64,000 nucleotides of DNA from Streptomyces sp. AC550_RSS872 (GTDB lineage: Bacteria > Actinomycetota > Actinomycetes > Streptomycetales > Streptomycetaceae), in contig NZ_JAGMUL010000018.1 of the NCBI RefSeq assembly GCF_019049285.1, positions 1 through 64,000 on the forward strand, in the 5' to 3' direction. This document shows, piece by piece, positions 45,245 through 54,188 of this stretch. Below the pieces are notes generated by a model. That model saw nothing but the letters and a program-made list of their open reading frames with translations, was not told where the DNA came from and made no database searches. The position numbers and the translations under genes are program-made. Position 1 is the first letter of the stretch, and each line of letters opens with the position of its first letter.

Positions 45245-45365
45245 AGGGCCCGGTTCTTCGCTTGCGGTTCGCAAAACGAACGCCTCGGCATCAGTTTGGT
45301 GTCGAGGCGCGCGTACGTTCGGGCGTGCGCGCCGGGCTGTCAGTGCGTCCCGATAGGCTGAAAGC

Positions 45366-48300
45366 ATGACGCGAGCCGAGCAGCCAACGGCCCACCACCC
45401 CGCCCCCGACGACGCCCTGGTCGCGGACTCCCGCGAGCGCGCCGTCCGCGCCCTGCTGCGGCGACCGCAGCTCAAGCGGCTGTGGAGCGCGCAGTTGGTG
45501 GGAGGTGTCGGCGACACCCTCGCCCTGCTGGTGCTGGTCCTCCTGGCCCTTCAGGCGGCGATCGCCGAAGGGTCGTTCGGCGGTGGGTACCGGGGCGTGG
45601 CGTTCGCGGTGGCGACCGTCTTCGGGGTGCGCATCCTCGCGACGCTGCTCTTCGGCGCCGTACTCCTCGGCCCGCTGACGTCGCTCACCTCCCAGGAAGG
45701 CCCCCTCGACCGGCGCTGGACCATGGTCGGCGCGGACGGCCTGCGGGCCGCCCTGCTGATCGTCGCGCCCCTGTGGATCGACTGGACCCCGGACGACGCG
45801 CTGGCCGTCCTGCTGGTCACCGGCTTCGTGTCCGGCGTGGCCGAGCGTTTCTGGACGGTGTGCCGGGAGAGCGCGGCGCCCGCGCTGCTGCCGCCCCCGC
45901 CGCCCGAGGGAGCGACGGTACGACCGCTGCCGGACCACATGGACGCCCTGCGCCGCCTGTCGCTGCGTACGGGTTTCGTGGCGATCCCCATGGCCGCCGC
46001 CGCACTCGTCGCCGCCGCCCTGCTCAACAACCTGCTCGGTACCGGCCTCGACTGGTTCGACCAGCACCACGCGGCCCTCGCGTCCTATGTCGCGGCCGGT
46101 CTGTTCGCCGCCTCCCTGTCCGTGCTGACCTTTCTGGAGCTGCCCGACACGCGCACCCCACGCGCGCGGTCGCCGCTCGAGGGCCTGCGCCGGCCCAAGA
46201 CCGGTTCCGGCGTCGACAAGGGCCGTACCGGTGCGATCCCGCTGCTGGTGACGGCGTGCGCGGCTGTCGCCGGTGCGGTGTCCGCCGGGGTCGCCGTGGC
46301 CGTGCTGCACGCCAAGGACCTGGGCGGCGGCCCGGTGCTGTACGGCCTGCTGGTGCTCGCGCTGACCGGCGGCGTGGTCGTCGGCATCCGTACGGCCCCC
46401 TCCGTGCTGCCGTCCCTGTCGCGGCGCCGGCTGCTGGCCCTGGCGATTGCCTTCACCGGCATCGCGCTGCTGGCCGCGGGACTCGTCCCGGACGTCACCA
46501 CCGTGCTGCTGATCATCGCCCTGGCCGGAATCGGCGCGGGCATGGCCGCCAACACCGGGCACACCCTGCTCGACCAGGAGGCCGAGGAATTCCGGCGCCC
46601 GCGCACGACGGAGCACCTCCACGCGGTCGTACGCGTGTGTGTGGCGCTCGGCGCGGTGATCGCGCCGCTGGTGGCCGCGCTGATCGGGCCGCACCGGCTG
46701 GAGAGCGGCAAGTTCGTCTTCGCGCACGGCGGCGCGGCGTTCACGCTGATGCTGGCCGGGGCGCTGCTGCTGCCGGTCGCCGCGCTGGTGCTGGCCAAGG
46801 TCGACGACCGTTCCGGCGTGCCGCTGCGCCAGGACCTGCGCGACGCGCTGCTCGGCGGGGACGACCCGGAGCAGGTGCCCGCGACGTCCGGCTTCTTCAT
46901 CGCCCTGGAGGGCGGCGACGGCGCCGGGAAGTCCACCCAGGCCGAGGCGCTCGCCGAGTGGATCCGGGGCAAGGGCCACGAGGTCGTCGTCACCCGCGAG
47001 CCGGGGGCGACGCCGGTCGGCAAGCGGCTGCGGTCGATCCTGCTGGACGTGTCGAGCGCGGGCCTGTCGCACCGCGCGGAGGCGCTGTTGTACGCGGCGG
47101 ACCGCGCAGAGCACGTCGACACGGTGGTCCGGCCCGCCCTGGAGCGCGGCGCGGTCGTCATCTCGGACCGTTACGTCGACTCCTCGGTCGCCTACCAGGG
47201 GGCGGGCCGTGACCTGTCGCCGACGGAGATCGCACGCATCAACCGCTGGGCGACGAACGGACTCGCACCCCACCTGACCGTGCTGCTGGACGTCTCGCCG
47301 GAGATCGCCCGCGAGCGGTTCACCGAGGCGCCGGACCGGCTGGAGTCGGAGCCGGCGGAGTTCCACGCGCGTGTGCGGTCCGGCTTCCTGACGCTGGCCG
47401 CCGCTGACCCTGGGCGCTACCTGGTGGTGGACGCGGGCCAGGAGGCGGAAGCCGTGACGACGGTCGTCCGGCACCGGCTCGACCAGATGCTGCCGCTGTC
47501 CGAGGCCGAGATCCAGGCCCAGGAGGAAGCGCGCCGCCAGGCCGAGGAGGAGGCCCGCCGCAAGGCCGAGGAGGAGGCCGCCCGCAAGGCCGAGGAGGAG
47601 CGCCTGGAGCGTGAGCGCCAGGAGCAGCTCGCCCGGCTGCGCGCCGAGGAGGAGGAGCGCAAGCGGCGCGAGCTGGAGGAGGCGCAGCGGCGCGAGGCCG
47701 AACGGCAGGCGGAGGAGGCCCGGCTGCGGGCCGAGGAAGCGGCTCGGCGGGCCGAGGAGGAGCGGCAGCGGCTCCTCGCGGAGGAGAAGGCGCGCGCCGA
47801 GGAGGAAGCGCGCCGCAAGGCCGAAGAGGAACGCCGCCGCAAGCAGGCCGAGGAGGAGGCGCGACTGCGCGCCGAGGCGGAGGCGCTCCGACTGGAGAAG
47901 CAGCGCAAGGCCGAGGAGGCCCTGCTGCGCGCCGAGGAGGCCCGACGGCTCGCGGAGCAGGCGGCCGCGCAGGCCCAGGCGGGTCCGAGGCCGCCGGCGC
48001 CCGGCGCCGGGGCCACCCCCGGGGACGCGCTGACGGTTCCCACGCCGGTGGTGACGCCGGGGAGCGCGCCGGGCGGGGTGTCGGACGAGACGACTGTGCT
48101 GCGGCCCGTGCGCGACGCGGAGCGGCGGGAGACGGCCGGTGAGCGCTCTTCCGCAGACAGCGCCGCAGGAGAGGGTGCTTTCGAGGGCGGTCCGTCCGGT
48201 AGCCGTGCTCGCGGTGGCCGTACCGCCGGGGAGTCCGAATCCGAGGTGACGGCGAAGCTGCCGCAGCCGCCGGTGCCGGGGGCGGCGGACGAGACGGCGG

Positions 48301-48659
48301 TGCTTCCGCCGGTGGTGCCCGGCGCCGCCGAGGAGACCGCTGTGTTGCCGCCGGTCACTCCGGGGGCCGCCGACGAGACTGCGATGCTGCCTTCCGTGTC
48401 GGGGGAGGAGCGGGTGGATCGTGACCGGGGGGCGGACCAGGTTCCGCCCGGGTACTTCCGCGACGACGTCCGCGCCGAGGAACGTACGCGCGAGATGCCC
48501 CAGGTCGACGAGGCGGGGACGCCGCGGCGCAGGGCTCGGTCCGACTGGGCCGAGGAGACGCCGCTGGACGATCTGCCCACGCTGGCCGACGAGCTGCTGG
48601 GACCGCGCGAGGACGAGTACGACGAGGACGGGGGCCGGGGCCGCGGCCGACGGCGTTGA
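45366..48659 (+). CDS. tmk: MFS-like transporter fused to thymidylate kinase with coiled-coil tail
   Basis: A 1097-residue fusion. Residues 1-490 are a 12-helix MFS-type membrane domain. About 505-715 is thymidylate kinase (dTMP to dTDP) with P-loop ALEGGDGAGKSTQAEALAEWI, LID/substrate motifs VVTREPGATPVGKRLR and VVISDRYVDSSVAYQGAGR. About 715-870 is an Ala/Glu/Arg/Lys heptad region predicted as a long coiled coil, then a Pro/Gly/Glu-rich disordered tail ending in an acidic patch (LADELLGPREDEYDEDGG). The fusion is typical of Streptomyces; the role of the membrane part is unknown. Only 45 bp separate the next region with no terminator seen. Confidence 0.92.
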   Translation: MTRAEQPTAHHPAPDDALVADSRERAVRALLRRPQLKRLWSAQLVGGVGDTLALLVLVLLALQAAIAEGSFGGGYRGVAFAVATVFGVRILATLLFGAVLLGPLTSLTSQEGPLDRRWTMVGADGLRAALLIVAPLWIDWTPDDALAVLLVTGFVSGVAERFWTVCRESAAPALLPPPPPEGATVRPLPDHMDALRRLSLRTGFVAIPMAAAALVAAALLNNLLGTGLDWFDQHHAALASYVAAGLFAASLSVLTFLELPDTRTPRARSPLEGLRRPKTGSGVDKGRTGAIPLLVTACAAVAGAVSAGVAVAVLHAKDLGGGPVLYGLLVLALTGGVVVGIRTAPSVLPSLSRRRLLALAIAFTGIALLAAGLVPDVTTVLLIIALAGIGAGMAANTGHTLLDQEAEEFRRPRTTEHLHAVVRVCVALGAVIAPLVAALIGPHRLESGKFVFAHGGAAFTLMLAGALLLPVAALVLAKVDDRSGVPLRQDLRDALLGGDDPEQVPATSGFFIALEGGDGAGKSTQAEALAEWIRGKGHEVVVTREPGATPVGKRLRSILLDVSSAGLSHRAEALLYAADRAEHVDTVVRPALERGAVVISDRYVDSSVAYQGAGRDLSPTEIARINRWATNGLAPHLTVLLDVSPEIARERFTEAPDRLESEPAEFHARVRSGFLTLAAADPGRYLVVDAGQEAEAVTTVVRHRLDQMLPLSEAEIQAQEEARRQAEEEARRKAEEEAARKAEEERLERERQEQLARLRAEEEERKRRELEEAQRREAERQAEEARLRAEEAARRAEEERQRLLAEEKARAEEEARRKAEEERRRKQAEEEARLRAEAEALRLEKQRKAEEALLRAEEARRLAEQAAAQAQAGPRPPAPGAGATPGDALTVPTPVVTPGSAPGGVSDETTVLRPVRDAERRETAGERSSADSAAGEGAFEGGPSGSRARGGRTAGESESEVTAKLPQPPVPGAADETAVLPPVVPGAAEETAVLPPVTPGAADETAMLPSVSGEERVDRDRGADQVPPGYFRDDVRAEERTREMPQVDEAGTPRRRARSDWAEETPLDDLPTLADELLGPREDEYDEDGGRGRGRRR

Positions 48660-48810
48660 CGCCCGGCTCGGCAGGGCCGCTCGTCGGCTCTGCCCGCTCC
48701 GGCGCCGGTGCTCGCTCCGACGTCCGTTGCCCGCTCCGGCACCTGTTGTCAGTGCCGCCCCGCACAATGGATCCCGCACCGCGAAATGTGAACGAAGGGC
48801 GGCGGGACCC

Positions 48811-50016
48811 ATGAGCGTGTGGGACGACCTGGTGGGGCAGGCGAGGGTGAGCGAGCAGCTGGATGCCGCCGCTCGGGACGCCGATGCCCTCGTCACCGCC
48901 GCTGCCACCGACGCGCCGCCCCCCGAGGCGTCGAAGATGACCCACGCCTGGCTGTTCACCGGCCCGCCCGGCGCGGGCCGGAACCAGACGGCACGGGCCT
49001 TCGCCGCCGCACTTCAGTGCGTCAGCCCTGACCGGGCGCTGGGCGGCGCGCCCGGCTGCGGTTTCTGCGACGGGTGCCATACGGCGCTCGTCGGCACGCA
49101 CGCCGACGTCACCACCGTCGCCGCCGTCGGCACCCAGATCCTCGCCGACGACATGCGGGACACGGTCCGCAAGTCGTTCACCTCGCCGGCGAACGGCCGC
49201 TGGCAGGTCATCCTCGTCGAGGACGCCGAGCGGCTGAACGAGAAGTCGGCCAACGCCGTCCTGAAGGCGGTCGAGGAGCCCGCTCCCCGCACGGTGTGGC
49301 TGCTCTGCGCCCCTTCCCTCGACGACGTCCTGCCGACCATTCGCTCCCGCTGCCGCCACCTGAACCTGAGCACGCCCTCGGTCGACGCCGTCGCCGACAT
49401 GCTCGTACGGCGCGAAGGCGTCGAGCCCGAAGTCGCCGCTGCGGCGGCCCGCGCCACCCAGGGCCATGTCGACCGGGCCCGCCGCCTCGCCACCGACCCG
49501 GCCGCCCGCGAGCGCCGGGCCGCCGTCCTCAAGCTGCCCCTCCGACTCGGCGACATCGGTGGCTGCCTCAAGGCCGCCCAGGAACTCGTGGACGCCGCGG
49601 CCGAGGACGCCAAGCAGCTCGCCGAGGAGATCGACGCCAAGGAGACCGAGGAGCTGAAGGCGGCGCTGGGCGCGGCCCAGGGTGGCCGGATGCCGCGCGG
49701 CACGGCGGGCGTGATGAAGGATCTGGAGGACAAGCAGAAGCGGCGCCGTACGCGGACGCAGCGCGACAGCCTCGACCTCGCCCTGACCGACCTCACCGCC
49801 TTCTACCGCGACGTCCTCGCCCTCCAGCTGGGCTCCCGCGTAGCCCTCGCCAACACCGACGCCGAGGATGCCCTGGAGCGCCTCGCCCGCGACAGCGCCC
49901 CGGAGTCCACCCTGCGCCGGATCGAGGCCATCGCCGCCTGCCGCGACGCCCTCGACCGCAATGTGGCGCCGCTGTTGGCGGTGGAAGCGATGACCATGGC
50001 GCTGAGAGCGGGCTGA
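48811..50016 (+). CDS. holB: DNA polymerase III subunit delta'
   Basis: A 401-residue clamp-loader subunit. The AAA+ core has GPPGAGRNQTARAFAAALQC, in which the P-loop lysine is replaced (GRNQT), as expected because delta' does not bind ATP. The zinc knuckle cysteines are CVSPD...CGFCDGC, sensor I is LKAVEEPAPRTVWLLCAPSLDDVLPTIRSRC. The C-terminal domain holds the collar. Within the topA-tmk-holB cluster, likely co-transcribed. Start ATG 48811 gives MSVWDDLVGQ, the family N-terminus. Confidence 0.94.
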   Translation: MSVWDDLVGQARVSEQLDAAARDADALVTAAATDAPPPEASKMTHAWLFTGPPGAGRNQTARAFAAALQCVSPDRALGGAPGCGFCDGCHTALVGTHADVTTVAAVGTQILADDMRDTVRKSFTSPANGRWQVILVEDAERLNEKSANAVLKAVEEPAPRTVWLLCAPSLDDVLPTIRSRCRHLNLSTPSVDAVADMLVRREGVEPEVAAAAARATQGHVDRARRLATDPAARERRAAVLKLPLRLGDIGGCLKAAQELVDAAAEDAKQLAEEIDAKETEELKAALGAAQGGRMPRGTAGVMKDLEDKQKRRRTRTQRDSLDLALTDLTAFYRDVLALQLGSRVALANTDAEDALERLARDSAPESTLRRIEAIAACRDALDRNVAPLLAVEAMTMALRAG

Positions 50017-50142
50017 ATCGGGCGGGGCCCCGGGGGCGGTAGGCGTTCACCGGTGATCAACGGGAGGTTGACCATGTAACACGTACGAGCCGTGGCGCGC
50101 ACGCACAGCATCCGGACGGCTGCGCAGAGTTACGCTCGCCTG

Positions 50143-51801
50143 ATGTACATCAGGCGCAGCTCTCCAGCCGGCCCAGCCCCGAGTCCCAGCGGGCAGGGAC
50201 CTCGCAACCGTCGAGGACAGGGCCCACGCAACCGTCCCTCGACCGCCCGGCGGACCGGCACGATCGGTGCCCTCCTCGTCGCCGGCGCGCTGCTCGTCTC
50301 CGCCTGCACCTCCGGCGGCGTGACCAGCGCGACGAAGTCGGGGGGCCCGGCGGCCGGGGCGGCGCTGGCCGCGCTGCCCCGGGCGACACCGAACGCGCTC
50401 GCGCCGTACTACGCGCAGAAGCTGACCTGGCGCAGCTGCGGGGTGCCCGGCTTTCAGTGCGCGACCATGAAGGCGCCGCTCGACTACGCGAAGCCGGACG
50501 CCGGGGACACTCGCCTCGCCGTGGCCCGCAAGAGGGCGACGGGCCCGGGCAAGCGGCTCGGTTCGCTGCTCGTGAACCCGGGCGGCCCCGGCGGCTCGGC
50601 GATCGGCTATCTCCAGCAGTACGCGGGGATCGGCTACCCGGTCGAGGTACGCGCCCAGTACGACATGGTCGCGGTCGACCCGCGTGGAGTCGCACGCAGC
50701 GAGCCGGTCGAATGCCTCGACGGCCGGGCGATGGACAGGTACACACAGACGGACTTCACGCCCGACGACACCAAGGAGACGGGCCGGCTCGTCGGCGCGT
50801 ACAAGAAGTTCGCGGAGGGCTGCGGCGCGGACGCGGCCGGCCTGCTCCGGCACGTCTCCACCACCGAGGCGGCCCGGGACATGGACATCCTGCGCGCGGT
50901 GCTGGGGGACGAGAAGCTGACGTACGTGGGCGCCTCGTACGGCACCCTGCTCGGGGCGACGTACGCCGGGCTCTTCCCGGACCGGGCGGGCCGGCTGGTC
51001 CTGGACGGCGGGATGGACCCCTCCCTGCCCGCCCGCCGGTTGAACCTCGACCAGACGGCGGGCTTCGAGACGGCGTTCCAGGCGTTCGCCCGGGACTGCG
51101 TGCACCACCGGGACTGCCCGCTGGGCACGAAGGTGAGCGACGTCGGCAGAAACCTCAAGGCCTTCTTCGACAAGCTCGACGCGCGGCCCATCCCGGCCGG
51201 GGACAGGGACGGCCGTGAGCTCGGCGAATCCCTCGCCACCACCGGCGTGATCGCGGCGATGTACGACGAGGGCGCGTGGCCGCATCTGCGCGACGCGCTG
51301 TCCGCGGCGATGCGGGGGAACGACGGAGCGGGCCTCCTCGCCCTCTCCGACAGCTACTACGAACGCGACGCCGAGGGCCGCTACACGAACCTGATGTTCG
51401 CCAACGCGGCGGTGAACTGCCTGGACCTCCCGCCGGCCTTCTCCACGCCCGACGACGTCCGCAGGTCCCTCCCCGCCTTCGAGAAGGCGTCCCCCGTCTT
51501 CGGCGAGGGCCTCGCCTGGGCCACCCTGAACTGCGCGTACTGGCCGGTGGCACCCACCGGCGAGCCGCACCGCATCGAGGCGGCGGGCGCGGCCCCGATC
51601 GTCGTGGTCGGCACCACCCGCGACCCGGCGACCCCCTACCGCTGGGCCCAGGCCCTCTCCCGCCAGCTCTCCTCCGCCCGCCTCCTCACCTACGAGGGGG
51701 ACGGCCACACCGCGTACGGGCGGGGGAGCACATGCATCGACCGGACGATCAACGCGTATCTCCTGCGGGGGACGCCGCCGGTGCGGGACAAGCGGTGCTG
51801 A
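50143..51801 (+). CDS. Secreted lipoprotein, alpha/beta-hydrolase tripeptidyl aminopeptidase
   Basis: A 552-residue lipoprotein peptidase of the SlpD/SlpE-TAP family. After a twin basic N-region the hydrophobic core GALLVAGALLVSAC ends at the lipobox. Motifs are the oxyanion NPGGPGGSAIGYLQQY, nucleophile VGASYGTLLGATYAGLFP with Ser, TAP-type C-terminal domain, and the catalytic Asp/His in VGTTRDPATPYRWAQAL and YEGDGHTAY. It releases tripeptides from peptide N-termini in the periphery. The ATG at 50143 is taken; the frame from 50092 adds 17 residues. Terminator downstream at 51924. Confidence 0.92.
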   Translation: MYIRRSSPAGPAPSPSGQGPRNRRGQGPRNRPSTARRTGTIGALLVAGALLVSACTSGGVTSATKSGGPAAGAALAALPRATPNALAPYYAQKLTWRSCGVPGFQCATMKAPLDYAKPDAGDTRLAVARKRATGPGKRLGSLLVNPGGPGGSAIGYLQQYAGIGYPVEVRAQYDMVAVDPRGVARSEPVECLDGRAMDRYTQTDFTPDDTKETGRLVGAYKKFAEGCGADAAGLLRHVSTTEAARDMDILRAVLGDEKLTYVGASYGTLLGATYAGLFPDRAGRLVLDGGMDPSLPARRLNLDQTAGFETAFQAFARDCVHHRDCPLGTKVSDVGRNLKAFFDKLDARPIPAGDRDGRELGESLATTGVIAAMYDEGAWPHLRDALSAAMRGNDGAGLLALSDSYYERDAEGRYTNLMFANAAVNCLDLPPAFSTPDDVRRSLPAFEKASPVFGEGLAWATLNCAYWPVAPTGEPHRIEAAGAAPIVVVGTTRDPATPYRWAQALSRQLSSARLLTYEGDGHTAYGRGSTCIDRTINAYLLRGTPPVRDKRC

Positions 51802-51923
51802 GGGCTGCTGCTGGCGGCCGCTGCTGACAGTGGAGGCCGACGCCGCTGCTGGCGCGCGGTGAGCTGCTCCGCCGGTACTGCCAGCGGGTGCCGACAGCGG
51901 GTGCCGACAGCCGCTGTGAGCTG

Positions 51924-51946
51924 CCCCGGAGCACCTCGCTCCGGGG
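51924..51946 (+). terminator. Hairpin after the peptidase gene
   Basis: CCCCGGAGC (51924-51932) and GCTCCGGGG (51938-51946) with loop ACCTC, 123 bp after the stop. A 13-bp direct repeat (AGCGGGTGCCGAC, twice) lies just before it, at about 51890-51916. Confidence 0.6.
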
Positions 51947-52093
51947 CCGGGGGCGGGCCAGGGCGGGGCGCGGAGCCGGCCGCGGAGAGCCTGGGGAGGG
52001 CCCGGGGAGGGCCCGGGAGGGGTTGGTACGGAGCACCTGGGAAACTGTGTAGACTTACCGACGTTGCTGATCGCACCATAGTGCGGACAGCGC

Positions 52094-52170
52094 GCCGCCT
52101 TAGCTCAGATGGCCAGAGCAACGCACTCGTAATGCGTAGGTCTCGGGTTCGAATCCCGAAGGCGGCTCCA
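52094..52170 (+). tRNA. tRNA-Thr (CGT)
   Basis: Complete cloverleaf: acceptor GCCGCCT (52094-52100) pairs with AGGCGGC (52160-52166); D-stem GCTC/GAGC; anticodon loop CTCGTAA with anticodon CGT at 52128-52130, reading ACG codons; T-stem TCGGG-TTCGAAT-CCCGA; discriminator T and encoded CCA (52168-52170). A TAGACT -10-like hexamer is at 52050-52055. The 3' end of such genes is a common integration target, and the DNA beyond it looks foreign. Confidence 0.97.
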
Positions 52171-52226
52171 TCAAACCCCAGGGCGGAGTGCTCCGACCTG
52201 GGGTTTTCTCATTCAATGGATGCGCC

Positions 52227-52281
52227 GACGACGCCGGGCGCGCGCCGCACGGGTATCGGCGGTCTCAGTTCTGGTCTCAGT
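52227..52281. repeat. Copy A of a 55-bp diverged direct repeat flanking the accessory region
   Basis: Matches 63675-63729 at 47 of 55 positions without gaps, same orientation, 11.4 kb apart. Both copies contain GGCGCGCGCCG and the word TCTGGTCTCAGT. The minus-strand translations (RPELRPP-P-RRAP-VV) are similar, so it may be the relic of a coding 3' end. Confidence 0.75.
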
Positions 52282-52458
52282 TGTGGAGCCGGGCCGGGCA
52301 TGAAGGCGTCTCCCGCGCGGCGCATCGCGTCCTTCGAGCTGCAAGACGTAGAAGCCAAAGACGGTGGCGCCGCTGCCTTCAGCTTGAGTAGTTCTGGTGC
52401 CGTAGAGGGAAGGCGTCGCCGACCGGCCACTCCTTGGGCAGACTTAGCGCCGTAGGGA

Positions 52459-52641
52459 TGGGTTGAGCTGCTGGCTGACGTACGACTTGGAACTCGTCCA
52501 GTCCCCAGGGCCGACTTCGATCAGCACTTCGACAAGTTCGTCGGCAGGTACGACGGCGTTCCACGCGCCGAGGTCGCAATCCCCAAGGAGATGTTCGGTC
52601 TCCTCAACTCATATCCGCTGAGAGTGATGGACGAGCTATGA
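52459..52641 (+). pseudogene. 5'-truncated ORF after tRNA-Thr
   Basis: An open frame of about 60 codons after a TAG at 52453, with good coding composition (…ADFDQHFDKFVGRYDGVPR…IPKEMFGLL…VMDEL) but no ATG or GTG start at its beginning. Its TGA overlaps the next ATG (ATGA at 52638-52641), so it was once coupled to the S1-like gene. Looks like the C-terminal part of a lost gene; family unknown. Confidence 0.5.
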
Positions 52642-52934
52642 CCAGCCCTGAGGTACCCGAGGCCGAGATGCGCCTCGTGGGGAGCATCGTCGAGGGAGAG
52701 GCCACGGCCGTCTTCCGCTGGGGGGTCATCGTGGACCTGGGTCTGTCACGGGACGGCTTCATTGATGTCCTCTACATCGACGACGACGACAACTACCAGG
52801 TGGGAGACCGTGTGTCCTGCTATCTGACTGACTTCGACGAGATGAAGAACAAGTTCATCCTCAGGCCCCCAGGGCAGGTACCGCTCGCGGAACGCCTGCG
52901 CAGGCGCGAGGAGCAGCGAGGTCTCTCCTCCTGA
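52638..52934 (+). CDS. Small S1/OB-like domain protein
   Basis: A 98-residue acidic protein: GSIVEGEATAVFRWGVIVDLGLSRDGFIDVLYIDDDDNYQVGDRVSCYLTDFDEMKNKFILRP. The pattern GxV…VFRWGVIVDLG…GFID…YQVGDRV is that of an S1 RNA-binding OB fold. It is stand-alone and coupled to a truncated ORF just upstream. In Streptomyces such small proteins appear in pairs with a partner of unknown function, sometimes as immunity-type or regulatory proteins. Role uncertain. Confidence 0.7.
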   Translation: MTSPEVPEAEMRLVGSIVEGEATAVFRWGVIVDLGLSRDGFIDVLYIDDDDNYQVGDRVSCYLTDFDEMKNKFILRPPGQVPLAERLRRREEQRGLSS

Positions 52935-53071
52935 CCTTCCGGACAACGACGATCGCCGGGGAGCACGTACGACGAGCTCCCCGGCGATCGCCGTGTCAGT
53001 AGCAGCCGCATAGTGGCGCCGCCTGTCATTCAGGCCATGGTCGCCTGATATGCCAATGCGGAGGGGACCGG

Positions 53072-53706
53072 TCAGCTTCTCATGGTGACCAGGGCGACCG
53101 CCGTCATCGCCGCTTGCATTTCTCGGATCGCCTTGCGCACGCTCTCACCCGCCCATTGCCCCTCGGAGATCTCCTTCATCCGTGGAGCGACCTCCTTGCG
53201 AGGCAGGTCGGGAATGCCAGGCGGTGCAGCTTGGCGCCGTGCAGCAGTGCGATGAGGCCGGCCGAGCGGTCGTCGGGTTCGGCATGGCGCAAGACCAGTT
53301 CCTCAAGCCGTACCCGCAGTTCGCGCTCGGCCGTGCCGTCCGTCTCTGGGAACCGCCGCACCGGGAACATGCCCAGCACGTTGCGCTGTTGCCTACTGAC
53401 CAGGCCACGCTCTGTGAGGCTTTCGAGGGGCGTCCAGAGCCTTGCCCCTGTCCTTGGTCAGCCACTCCGTCACCTTGGGCGGCCTGCTCTTCCCCGCCGC
53501 CCAGGCATCGATCATCCCCAGCCGGTCGTCGAGCAACCGGACTCCCGTCGGAGCCGTATCGGCCACCGAGGACACACAACCTGCCATGACGAGTTCGAGG
53601 ACGATACCGCCTGCCACCGCCCACTGGCAGGCCTGCCGCTCCCGCACCGCCCCGACGCGTCGTCCAGCGACAGCAGCATGATCTCCTCGCCCAGCGTCAC
53701 CGCCAT
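53072..53706 (-). pseudogene. GPP34 (GOLPH3-like) family pseudogene with three frameshifts
   Basis: The minus strand encodes a whole GPP34 protein, but spread over different frames: MAVTLGEEIMLLSLDDASG, then ERQACQWAVAGGIVLELVMAG…LLDDRLGMIDAW…KVTEWLTKD, then ESLTERGLVSRQQRNVLGMFPVRRFPE…AGLIALLHGAKLHRLAFP, then LPRKEVAPRMKEISEGQWAGESVRKAIREMQAAM to the stop at 53072. Frameshifts lie near 53655, 53440 and 53205. Intact homologues bind phosphoinositides in eukaryotes and are common, function unknown, in Streptomyces. Multiple lesions argue for true decay. Confidence 0.85.
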
Positions 53707-53718
53707 GCCGCCCCCCAT

Positions 53719-54120
53719 CTCCTGACTCTGCTCTCAAGACGTGCGGGACGGCGGATCAGTTCCGCAATCGGGGAGCGACGGCAACCTCATGGGTACCCGG
53801 CGGGGCCGGTGTGTACCGGCTCGGGCCTGGCCTCCGCTCGGACTGCTGCACCGACGCAGTCGCCGCCGAGATCGGCGAGTCCGTGCGGCATCTGGGGACG
53901 GCAGGGGCGCTGAGTGTCTGGGGTGGTCGCCGGGCCGCTGCTCGCCCCGCCCGTACTGCTTCTGGCCCCTGCGTAAGAGTCAATGCACCCGGCTGCCGAT
54001 CGTCCGGTCGGCGCATCTCCGAGGCGAGCCGGGGCGTGTACTTCCGCCTGTTGAAGCGGTCGCCGAAGTCCTTCGCCGACTGGCCTGGTGAGACATGAGT
54101 CACTCGATCTTGTTTATCGA
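53719..54120. other. Gap with gene debris, no supported gene
   Basis: About 400 bp lacking a convincing reading frame on either strand; overlapping ORFs at 53741-54091 (+) and 53756-54136 (-) have no consistent codon bias or domain. Probably decayed DNA next to the GPP34 relic. Confidence 0.4.
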
Positions 54121-54128
54121 CTGGATTA

Positions 54129-54156
54129 GCTGACATTGTCGACTGACAATGTCAGC
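54129..54156. promoter_or_regulatory. Palindromic operator upstream of the MDR dehydrogenase
   Basis: GCTGACATTGTC-GACT-GACAATGTCAGC is a perfect 12+4+12 palindrome, 33 bp before the ATG at 54189. The same core GACATTGTC-N4-GACAATGTC recurs at 55487-55512, so one dimeric regulator probably controls both genes. Confidence 0.85.
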
Positions 54157-54188
54157 CGCTTGAGACATCGGAAGAATCGAGCTCCGTC

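Noticed and set aside
45291..48959. 1222-codon minus-strand ORF opposite tmk
   Set aside because: Leucine/arginine-rich shadow frame of the MFS-Tmk coding strand.
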